Assembly (NCBI GenBank): GCA_018666295.1
Contig: JABIZW010000052.1
Span: 1-13,593, forward strand
Length of the DNA: 13,593 bases
Source of the DNA: Halieaceae bacterium
GTDB taxonomy: Bacteria; Pseudomonadota; Gammaproteobacteria; Pseudomonadales; Halieaceae
Reading direction: 5' to 3'
Shown here: piece after piece, positions 1 through 6,269 of the stretch
How positions within the stretch are numbered: the first letter of the stretch is position 1
How the letters are laid out: the number at the start of each line of letters is the position of its first letter
Made by a program: the position numbers and the translations under genes
Notes under the pieces: model-generated
Seen by the model: only the letters and a program-made list of their open reading frames with translations
The model's database searches: none
What the model was told of the DNA's origin: nothing

Positions 1-168
1 ACAGACAATCCTATTCGAGTCAGTAGTCTGATCTTCTTAGCACCGCCGATATCGCTCGTTTTGATCACTACCGTACTGGGCGAGCCCATCTCTCAAAGCA
101 CGCTTCTCGGACTCGTGGTCATTCTGCTTGGCCTAGCAGGCCAGCAGCTCGTCAGCCAATCTAGGTGA
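1..168 (+). CDS. EamA/DMT-family transporter, C-terminal fragment
   Basis: Frame 1 is open from the left edge to TGA at 166-168 and gives 55 residues, so only the 3' end of a gene whose start lies outside the window is present. The fragment has two hydrophobic stretches separated by a short LGEPIS segment, followed by a GLVVILLGLAG helix and a short polar tail. The order 'SSLIFLAPPISL - LGEPIS - LLGLVVILLG' is the usual ending of the second EamA repeat in drug/metabolite-transporter (DMT) superfamily permeases, which are ten-helix inner-membrane exporters of metabolites or amino acids. The substrate cannot be told from this piece. The stop lies inside the 3' end of the opposite-strand oxygenase, so the two genes converge and share 8 bases. 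Confidence 0.75.
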   Translation, partial: TDNPIRVSSLIFLAPPISLVLITTVLGEPISQSTLLGLVVILLGLAGQQLVSQSR

Positions 169-1033
169 GCGCGAGTTCACGTAACCGTTCTGAAAGGTAA
201 CTGTTTGCGGTATACCGCGGCGACAACACCACCTCTGGGCGAGGATGTAAAAAAAGCGGCAGCGACATACGACCTTTCTGAGCCTGACCTTCGCTCGGCG
301 TTGCCACTCGATGAGTGGTCGAACGCAAAAACCCACCCGTGGCTTCTTGCAACATATCGCCAATATTAACCACAACCTGTGACGGGCGATTGATCACCTC
401 AAGCCAACCGCCGTCAACGCGCTGCAACTCAAGACCGGGCCCGTCAGACGCGGGTAGAACGGTCAGCAAGTTGATGTCCTCGTGCGCGGCGGCTCTCGGA
501 AGCTCTATGCCCGCGCCTATCGGTGGGTAGTGAAGCACGCGCAGCATCGTCTGCGCACTCTGCGCTATCATCGACTCCAAAGGCATCGACAGCGCCTCGG
601 TAATGTCTTTGGGTAAATGCATCGCCACCCACGTTAACAGCGTAGACGAAAATTCAAGGCAGTCCTGATAATGCGCATCAAGGTCCGCCTTTAGGTGGCT
701 GGGGCAGCGGCCCCAACTGTAATATTGAAAATACTCTTTATGGTCGCGTACAGCTTGTCCCTTGGCACTCTCGGCCTGGTCTAAGGCAACGTAGCCGTCT
801 TGCTTTTCACTGTCCATGGCGAACTCGCTTGCACTGCCGGAGCTAAAATACGTCTGCCATTCTTGATAAATCCGTTCAACCCGCGCCATGTCCAGTGGAT
901 GGGCAATGAGTGTGGCAAAGCCAAAAGACTTAAGGCTTTCAAAAAACTCTGCGCTCGCGGTGTCGCGGGTGTAGTCAATGAGTGGAAGCTCGTCAGGCTG
1001 ACGGCAGACAGCTTTGCCCTGCACGTCAGTCAT
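161..1033 (-). CDS. 2-oxoglutarate/Fe(II)-dependent oxygenase, isopenicillin N synthase-like
   Basis: 290 residues if started at ATG 1033; GTG at 1036 is an alternative that adds one residue. The protein has the full non-haem iron facial triad of the IPNS-like 2OG oxygenases: H184 and D186 in AAAHEDINLLTVL, H241 in STTHRV, and the 2OG-binding R255-x-S257 in GRMSLPLFLHP. An N-terminal DIOX_N-like region covers about residues 15-130. Such soluble cytoplasmic enzymes hydroxylate or desaturate small molecules, using O2 and 2-oxoglutarate. The family includes thymine 7-hydroxylase, ethylene-forming enzyme and flavonoid/gibberellin oxidases, and sequence alone does not tell which substrate applies. 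The start overlaps the stop of the upstream nucleoside transporter (TGATG), so the two are almost certainly co-translated, which makes a nucleobase- or nucleoside-related substrate worth considering. No strong Shine-Dalgarno is visible, as fits translational coupling. Confidence 0.88.
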   Translation of the reverse strand: MTDVQGKAVCRQPDELPLIDYTRDTASAEFFESLKSFGFATLIAHPLDMARVERIYQEWQTYFSSGSASEFAMDSEKQDGYVALDQAESAKGQAVRDHKEYFQYYSWGRCPSHLKADLDAHYQDCLEFSSTLLTWVAMHLPKDITEALSMPLESMIAQSAQTMLRVLHYPPIGAGIELPRAAAHEDINLLTVLPASDGPGLELQRVDGGWLEVINRPSQVVVNIGDMLQEATGGFLRSTTHRVATPSEGQAQKGRMSLPLFLHPRPEVVLSPRYTANSYLSERLRELALT

Positions 1034-2262
1034 CACCCGGCAGCGCCCGGTAACGACAAAAAGAACCCTGCAAGCGACGCGCTCATCAGATTCGCAAGGG
1101 TCGCCGCTATCAACGCGCGAACGCCTAATCGAGAAATGTCGTCACGCCGTGTCGGCGCAATGGCGCCAAGACCCCCGAGTAAAATCGCAATTGACGACAA
1201 GTTAGCAAAGCCACACAGCGCAAAAATCACAATGGCTTGTGAAATGGGCGAGAGCGTATCGCTCACCTCAGAAAACGCCACGTATGCAACGAACTCGTTA
1301 AGAATCAGTTTTTGCCCAATTAAACTGCCCACTGTTGATGCTTCAGCCCAGGGCACTCCGAGTAGCCAGGCGGCAGGGCTGAGTAAAACACCTAAGATCA
1401 TCTCTAAGGTAATGCTCTCAAAGCCAACAAACGCGCCAAAATACTGAAGAATTCCGTTAACAAGAGCGATTAACGCAACGAATGCAATCAGCATTGCAGC
1501 GATCGCCGCCGCCATGCGAAGACCGTCGAGCGCACCAGAGGCTGCCGCATCAATAATGTTGACGTATCGTGGGGTCGTTGCCTGATCGTCCTGGTCAGGA
1601 ACGACAGGGACAGCTTGCTCTGGCTCGATCAACTTCGCCATCATAAGACCGCCTGGCGCCGCCATGAAGCTAGCAGTGACCAAGTACTCAAGCGGAATCC
1701 CAAGCGCGACGTAACCGGCCATCACCGACCCTGCGATGGTTGATAGTCCACCGACCATGATCGCAAACAACTCCGATTGCGTCATTCTGGGAATAAAAGG
1801 CTTTACGACCAACGGCGCCTCTGCCTGCCCAACGAAAATATTAGCTGCAGCCGACATGGACTCGGCGTGACTGGTTCCTAAGCAACGACGCAGGCCGCCG
1901 CCCAAAATACGAACGATCCACATCATAATTCCGAGGTGGTACAAAACAGCAATAAAGGCACTAAAGAATACGACGACCGGGAGCACATTAACCGCAAAAA
2001 CAAATCCAATCGGACCGTCGTAAGCCGCAAGCTGACCAAACATAAAGTCAATTCCGGCGCGTGAATAACCCAATAGTGCGCCTGTGGCGTCGGCGGCCGA
2101 GCTCAAGGCGCGGTTTCCCCAAGTGGTGAAGAGAGCGACGCCTCCAACGGTGAACTGAATGGCGAAGGCAATAGTGACCGTTTTCCAAGCAACGCTGTGT
2201 CGACTTGATGAAAGTGTATAAGCGAAGCCTACAATGGCCAGCATACCGATGACACTGTGCAT
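1033..2262 (-). CDS. Concentrative nucleoside transporter (CNT/NupC family)
   Basis: 409 residues, the normal size for bacterial CNT symporters, which import nucleosides across the inner membrane with H+ or Na+. The N-terminal helices (about 1-50) precede the conserved core. That core has ANIFVGQAEAPLVVKPFI (about 140-157), the first substrate-binding re-entrant region; then a gate/TM block with LILNEFVAY (about 319-327); then CGFANLSSIAILLGGLGA (about 350-367), carrying the Asn and Ser that contact ribose in Vibrio cholerae CNT. The usual GQTEAP is GQAEAP here, an Ala codon GCA in place of Thr. A polar loop of about 25 residues (about 212-236) separates the halves. Translation starts at ATG 2262 behind a modest GGGA. 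A hairpin terminator ends about 58 nt upstream, so the gene probably has its own promoter in that short gap or depends on readthrough. It is followed by the overlapping oxygenase gene. Confidence 0.93.
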   Translation of the reverse strand: MHSVIGMLAIVGFAYTLSSSRHSVAWKTVTIAFAIQFTVGGVALFTTWGNRALSSAADATGALLGYSRAGIDFMFGQLAAYDGPIGFVFAVNVLPVVVFFSAFIAVLYHLGIMMWIVRILGGGLRRCLGTSHAESMSAAANIFVGQAEAPLVVKPFIPRMTQSELFAIMVGGLSTIAGSVMAGYVALGIPLEYLVTASFMAAPGGLMMAKLIEPEQAVPVVPDQDDQATTPRYVNIIDAAASGALDGLRMAAAIAAMLIAFVALIALVNGILQYFGAFVGFESITLEMILGVLLSPAAWLLGVPWAEASTVGSLIGQKLILNEFVAYVAFSEVSDTLSPISQAIVIFALCGFANLSSIAILLGGLGAIAPTRRDDISRLGVRALIAATLANLMSASLAGFFLSLPGAAG

Positions 2263-2320
2263 GGTTCGTCCCGAGAAGATTAAGGCGTCACCATACCGGT
2301 ATTTAAGAAGTCATCCAAAC

Positions 2321-2345
2321 AAAAAAGCCCGCAATTGAGGCCTTT
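2321..2345 (-). terminator. Probable rho-independent terminator after the small-ORF pair
   Basis: Read on the minus strand, AAGGCCTCAATTGCGGGC folds into a short, imperfect stem (AG-CC-U with CU/GG-type closing pairs and single bulges), followed directly by six T residues (the A run at 2321-2326). It lies immediately after a TGA at 2345-2347 that ends the open frame continuing from the second small ORF, and 58 nt upstream of the nucleoside transporter start. It would separate the small-ORF transcript from the transporter. The stem is weaker than the other terminators here, so partial readthrough or attenuation is possible. Confidence 0.5.
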
Positions 2346-2422
2346 CAGTCCCCAGTAACGGTCGCAATTCCTTTGACCTGACACGGCAGTACCGCGCCAA
2401 TCAACTCGAAACTTTCACGACG

Positions 2423-2575
2423 TTATTGCGCTGGGATGTAGGTCGGTGTCAGAGCCCTTGAGGGCTGAACTGCTGGACTTCGCGACGTCGAGGCAAGGCC
2501 TCGGTCTGTCAGTAACGTGAGCGTCAACACCACGGGTACGACCCATACATATCGACCTGCCCAACGTGTAAGCAC
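2423..2575 (-). CDS. Putative small membrane-anchored or exported protein (50 aa)
   Basis: I do not recognise this protein. GTG at 2575 overlaps the TAG of the preceding tiny frame (TAGTG, one shared base), suggesting translational coupling. Fifty codons run to TAA at 2423-2425. The predicted product has an Arg-containing N terminus (LTRWAGRY), a hydrophobic stretch VWVVPVVLTLTLL at about residues 10-22, then a Ser/Pro/Thr-rich tail ending YIPAQ. This is the layout of a signal anchor or a type I signal peptide, with possible cleavage near GLAS. The same frame stays open for 25 codons after the TAA and ends just before a terminator, so the gene may be a longer one broken by a nonsense codon, or it may undergo readthrough. 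The evidence is position, coupling and composition only, so this is a moderate-confidence call. Confidence 0.42.
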   Translation of the reverse strand: MLTRWAGRYVWVVPVVLTLTLLTDRGLASTSRSPAVQPSRALTPTYIPAQ

Positions 2576-2676
2576 TAAACCATTGAACCTACAGAGTAAA
2601 ACATGACTGAGACGACGACTGAGAAAGTCAGTGCGGTGCTCGCTGTGTTCAGCCAGCTGGGGATGTTACCGTTCAT
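2575..2676 (-). CDS. Putative single-helix membrane microprotein (33 aa)
   Basis: I do not recognise this protein. ATG at 2676 has a good Shine-Dalgarno, AAGGA (plus-strand 2686-2690), 9 nt upstream, the best ribosome site in this otherwise gene-poor stretch. The 33-residue product starts with a short polar segment MNGNIPSWLNT and continues as one hydrophobic, Val/Ser/Met-rich helix from about residue 12 to the C terminus, long enough to cross a membrane once. Its TAG overlaps the GTG of the next frame by one base, so the two would be made from one message. An AT-rich region about 45-150 nt upstream could supply the promoter. Shortness means chance cannot be excluded; the ribosome site plus the junction is what supports it. 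Confidence 0.48.
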   Translation of the reverse strand: MNGNIPSWLNTASTALTFSVVVSVMFYSVGSMV

Positions 2677-2699
2677 GACGCATTTTCCTTGTTTGAGGG

Positions 2700-2822
2700 G
2701 GTACTTCAGAAGCCCTTATGTTACTTAAAAACACATATAAGGTAACGATTTAAAATTGGTATTATTTATTTTTATATATTTTAATTTAATAATTAATAAC
2801 CATAAGGAATATATAAAACTGG
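2700..2822 (-). promoter_or_regulatory. AT-rich upstream region, probable promoter of the small-ORF pair
   Basis: From about 2721 to 2820 the sequence is almost entirely A/T, in sharp contrast to its surroundings, and contains a long run of T/A tracts around 2760-2800. It lies between the receptor's terminator and the first tiny ORF. On the minus strand TTACCT followed after 16 nt by TAACAT (ending near 2718) is a possible sigma-70-like -35/-10 pair, with the AT tracts upstream acting like UP elements. The element assignment is by eye and tentative; the composition shift is directly visible. Confidence 0.35.
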
Positions 2823-2840
2823 AAAGGCGTTTTTCTGACC

Positions 2841-2868
2841 AAAAAAAACCCCGGGAATCCGGGGTTTT
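2841..2868 (-). terminator. Rho-independent terminator of the TonB-dependent receptor gene
   Basis: A perfect 10-bp inverted repeat (AAAACCCCGG at 2845-2854 and CCGGGGTTTT at 2859-2868) surrounds a 4-nt loop. On the minus strand the stem is followed by eight T residues (A run at 2841-2848). It begins 46 nt after the receptor stop codon. The stem also has four T on its other side, so it could act weakly in the opposite direction, but no plus-strand gene leads into it. Confidence 0.92.
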
Positions 2869-2913
2869 AAGTGACGTGACTGTGGCGTCAGACCTCAATG
2901 CATCCAGGCGCTC

Positions 2914-5900
2914 TTAAAAGTCATACTTTAAACCAATCTGAATTTGCCAAACTGACTGACTCAACACCTCGAAGTTCTTAATACTGCTATCGCTGTTTAA
3001 GCTTAAGTACTCGTATTGTCCGTTATTAATTACCGCAGACACGACATCTCTCTCATACTCATACCGCGTCCGCTCAATGCGACCCCAGTCGTCATTCAGC
3101 AAGTTCCCAAGGTTCTCGATATCAAAGAATAATTTAAAGGAGTGTTCGGGGTTTAAAGCTGGCAACTCCTGCTGAATCCTAAGATCCACCATTGTCGTCA
3201 TTGACGAATTATCGCCGTTACGAGGTGCGATGCCGCCCGCATACCGCGCAAGCTCCGACCCATTGATGTAATCGATAAACGCTTGCTGATCAGCCACGAC
3301 ACCACCGAACGAGGCCGCTGAGAACAAAGGATCATTGATGCCATCGGGAACATAGAGCAGGTGACCGGCATCATCATTTCGACTCTCTCGTGCACAACGC
3401 CCACCATTGAGATCAAGCACGCAATTATTGTTCTCCGAAAACGTATAGCTGTAAGGCTGCCCACTGCGTCGTGTTGCGAATAGCGAGGCTTTTGTCTCAT
3501 AGCCGTCAATTAACTCTTTCCGCCAGTTCAGACGCAACTTAAACATGTGCTCTACCTGGAAGTTCGAGGTGCCCTCGCGAGGGCTTTGACGATCATACGC
3601 CGCAAAGTCAGAGTAGTTAGACGTTGCAGTTGATGAGGTACCGTAACCGATGTCCTTCACGTCGGCATGCGTATAACTCGCAAATAGGTCAAAGCGACCA
3701 ACGCTGGTCGTCCAGTCTTTGGAGGCTGAAAGCGCGAATAACGTACTCTTCCCTCCGTCAAAAGAGCCCACTGCAAGGGCTTCTGGAGCACCGCCGCAGT
3801 CATAGACACCTCGGCCGTCGGGTGCTGTCGCGACGGGCTGCTCACAACGCTGATCGTACCAGTAGGATGCATTGTCTAACGTGTTGTGCAAGATGTCGGC
3901 CGAAAGCAACCACTCCTCACCCAGAGCACCGAGATCGATTTGATGCGCGACACCCAGGCTAAGTTTCGTTGTGGTGGGGATCTCAAAATCTGGCCTCAAC
4001 GCATTGACAGATCCATCGGGTGATTCATTTGCGAGCGCCGAAAGCACATCCGTGGGGATATACTGACCCGTGGCGGCATCTGGTGTCGTTGGCACCGCCA
4101 CAACACCAAAGGCGTTCGAACTGTCAGAAATTACGCCGTCATTTGAGTAGCTGTTTGAAATCCAAACGCCGGGCGAGCCACCGGAAAATTTGCCGATACC
4201 ACCGCGAACAGTGGTGTTTTCAGAGACATACCATTTAAAAGAAAGCCGGGGGAGAATGACATCAAGACCGTCAATGTCTTTCGTATTGGAGTACCCATAT
4301 CGATCTTCAAAATTAGAGTTTGCACGAATGGATCCGTTACTGGAGTACTTATCGTAACGAACACCAAAATCAACCTCCAAATCAGCGCTCACATTCCAGC
4401 TGTCTTGTATGTATAACGACTGGTAGTCGTAACCCCAAATAGCCCTTAAATCGTTTTCGTTATTGGTGATCGCGTTATCGTATAAAAGCCCTGATGCTGT
4501 CGCGTTTTCTAAGTCAGCGACGCTGTCAAAGACGTAAGAGCCCTCGGAGTTCTGCGCGAACAGGTTATCGACGTCCACTTCTTCTCGTTCAACACCCATC
4601 TTCAACAAGTGATCCCCAAGCACATACTCGGCAACAAACTTAATTTGAAAAAAGTCTTGATCGAGTTCATTTCCATGCCGGAATCGGTCTGGGCCAAACA
4701 CCAGATAGTTTTCCTCACCCTCCGACTCGCGAAGAAGGACAGCCATCGACGGGAACTCGGCACCGTTTAATGAATTCTGTCCAGTTGATTGCGTCGTACT
4801 TGCAATTTTGATCTCTGTTGAGAAGTTATCCGACCAATCAGAGAATACGTGACCAATGACGCTCTCTACTTCCTCGGAGCGGTCGTACCACGCCGATGAC
4901 GCACCCAACGTATTATCTGACGCTAAAAAGTTATTACCATTCTGTTCCCTGATCGTATTTCCTTCGGTCTTAATGTACGTCAGCTTAGCGCGATGATTCT
5001 CACTGATATTCCAATCGACATTTGCGAGAACCTTTTCGTCTTCCGCAGGCCCTTTATTGAACCCACCAATATCGAAGCCCCACACGTCGCTGACGATTTG
5101 AGCCACCTGCGCAACATCGTCAAGAGTAATGTCTTGCTCCGTATTAAGTGCGCCTGAACCCGCAGGCCCATTTTGCAAGGGTGCAATTTCCTCATACTTG
5201 TCGTACGCCACAAAGAAAAAGAGCTTGTCTTTGATAATCGGACCGCCAAAGGTCGCTACAAAGGTCTCTTCTTCGAATTTGAAATCGAACTCATCATCGC
5301 CGTTCTTATCGCCGATCGTACTGTCATCAGTAGAATAATATCCGACAGAGCCTTCGAATGTATTAGTGCCCGACTTTGTCACTGCATTGATCGTGCCACC
5401 GGTAAATCCATTGTATTCAACATCGAAAGGCGCTGTTTGAATGGACAGTGACTCAATCGCGTCGTAGGAAATAGGCGACCGCTGCGATGGATAACCATTG
5501 GCGTTAAGACCAAACCTGTCGTTGAGCGCAACACCATCAATGGTGAGCGAGTTAAAGCGGTTATTCGCTCCGGCAATCGTCAGTTCTTTGGCACCGCCGC
5601 TTTGCACATTGACTGCTGCAAACGGATCAAGCTGAGCCGCATCAGTAATATCTCGATCGATTGAGATCACCTCTTGCAAAGCTTCCAGCCCTAAACTCGT
5701 GCTCAAACCTTCGTTCTTAAAGCCAGTTTGACCCAAGCGCTGAGCCGTGACAGCGACAACTTCCATCGCGCCACTCGCCCGCACAACGACCGGGACACTC
5801 ATCCCTTGATCAAGGCTTAGATAGACATCGTCAACTTTCGCGTTTTCAAAACCAGGCCCCGATACCGAAATCGAATACGGACCACCAACACGTAAGCTTC

Positions 5901-6120
5901 TTGCCGAGAACGCACCACTTGAATTTGTCGTTGTCCGCGAAACTGTCCCAGATGGCGTATGTGTGATCGTGACCGCCGCATTTGAGAACGTTTGTCCTGC
6001 TTGTGTAGCGACGCTGCCACGAATTGACGACGTTGTCGTGTTCGCCAATACCGCTGTCGACATGACTAATGACAATGTCACCGTAAGGACAGTGCTCATT
6101 GCTCTGCGCAAATAATTCAT
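2914..6120 (-). CDS. TonB-dependent receptor, Oar-like, with N-terminal carboxypeptidase-regulatory-like domain
   Basis: 1068 residues, typical of Oar-type outer-membrane receptors. A signal peptide covers residues 1-26 (basic MNYLRR, hydrophobic core, cleavage after VLA). Residues about 30-115 form a beta-sandwich of the CarboxypepD_reg type (SSIRGSV ... NAAVTIT ... GAFSARSLRVGGPYSISV). MEVVAVTAQ near 119-127 resembles a TonB-box region. The plug follows at about 140-250, with LTIAGANNRFNSLTIDGVALND and GFTGGTINAVTKSGTN. The remainder is the beta barrel, ending in an aromatic IGLKYDF as barrel proteins do. It would import a large or scarce substrate using TonB energy; the substrate is not evident, and no TonB/ExbB or degradative cluster adjoins it. 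The start at 6120 has a good GAGGAG ribosome site about 8 nt upstream. The gene is monocistronic, with its own terminator at 2841-2868. Confidence 0.95.
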   Translation of the reverse strand: MNYLRRAMSTVLTVTLSLVMSTAVLANTTTSSIRGSVATQAGQTFSNAAVTITHTPSGTVSRTTTNSSGAFSARSLRVGGPYSISVSGPGFENAKVDDVYLSLDQGMSVPVVVRASGAMEVVAVTAQRLGQTGFKNEGLSTSLGLEALQEVISIDRDITDAAQLDPFAAVNVQSGGAKELTIAGANNRFNSLTIDGVALNDRFGLNANGYPSQRSPISYDAIESLSIQTAPFDVEYNGFTGGTINAVTKSGTNTFEGSVGYYSTDDSTIGDKNGDDEFDFKFEEETFVATFGGPIIKDKLFFFVAYDKYEEIAPLQNGPAGSGALNTEQDITLDDVAQVAQIVSDVWGFDIGGFNKGPAEDEKVLANVDWNISENHRAKLTYIKTEGNTIREQNGNNFLASDNTLGASSAWYDRSEEVESVIGHVFSDWSDNFSTEIKIASTTQSTGQNSLNGAEFPSMAVLLRESEGEENYLVFGPDRFRHGNELDQDFFQIKFVAEYVLGDHLLKMGVEREEVDVDNLFAQNSEGSYVFDSVADLENATASGLLYDNAITNNENDLRAIWGYDYQSLYIQDSWNVSADLEVDFGVRYDKYSSNGSIRANSNFEDRYGYSNTKDIDGLDVILPRLSFKWYVSENTTVRGGIGKFSGGSPGVWISNSYSNDGVISDSSNAFGVVAVPTTPDAATGQYIPTDVLSALANESPDGSVNALRPDFEIPTTTKLSLGVAHQIDLGALGEEWLLSADILHNTLDNASYWYDQRCEQPVATAPDGRGVYDCGGAPEALAVGSFDGGKSTLFALSASKDWTTSVGRFDLFASYTHADVKDIGYGTSSTATSNYSDFAAYDRQSPREGTSNFQVEHMFKLRLNWRKELIDGYETKASLFATRRSGQPYSYTFSENNNCVLDLNGGRCARESRNDDAGHLLYVPDGINDPLFSAASFGGVVADQQAFIDYINGSELARYAGGIAPRNGDNSSMTTMVDLRIQQELPALNPEHSFKLFFDIENLGNLLNDDWGRIERTRYEYERDVVSAVINNGQYEYLSLNSDSSIKNFEVLSQSVWQIQIGLKYDF

Positions 6121-6158
6121 TGGTACTCCTCGTTAGGGAAAGTGATGTGAGTGCTCGG

Positions 6159-6180
6159 TCAGACCTTTTATGCTGTCTGA
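6159..6180. promoter_or_regulatory. Inverted repeat in the leader/promoter of the receptor gene
   Basis: TCAGAC (6159-6164) and GTCTGA (6175-6180) form a perfect 6-bp inverted repeat with a 10-nt A/T-rich spacer, 39 nt upstream of the receptor start. On the minus strand the spacer contains CATAAA, which resembles a -10 element. It could be an operator overlapping the promoter or a leader hairpin. The repeat is seen; the role is inferred and weakly supported. Confidence 0.28.
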
Positions 6181-6235
6181 GTGTACTGGGCTTTTTTTAC
6201 AGTCTTGTGTCATCGTTAAATAATGTCGGCCTACT

Positions 6236-6261
6236 GCCTGCTCATTTCTCGCCGTGCAGGC
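6236..6261 (-). terminator. Possible hairpin after the OYE gene
   Basis: GCCTGC (6236-6241) and GCAGGC (6256-6261) pair as a 6-bp GC-rich stem with a 14-nt loop, starting 8 nt after the stop codon of the oxidoreductase gene on the minus strand. There is no T run after it, so it is not a classical rho-independent terminator. It could stabilise the 3' end or mark a rho-dependent site. Confidence 0.25.
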
Positions 6262-6269
6262 GCGCCACC

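Noticed and set aside
800..1447. 215-residue plus-strand open frame
   Set aside because: It lies antisense across the end of the CNT gene and the start of the oxygenase gene, both of which carry clear family motifs. Its translation has no recognisable domain and mixed, non-protein-like composition.
2603..2728. 41-residue plus-strand frame in the gene-poor stretch
   Set aside because: It is antisense to the 33-residue minus-strand frame. It has no good ribosome site just upstream, while the minus-strand frame has a strong one and a coupled partner.
2263..2913. tRNA, riboswitch or other structured RNA in the gene-poor stretch
   Set aside because: I saw no cloverleaf, no purine-riboswitch core or other known aptamer sequence, only the two terminator hairpins.
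3624..3962. 112-residue plus-strand frame inside the receptor gene
   Set aside because: Arg/His-rich antisense shadow of the barrel-coding sequence, with no family features.
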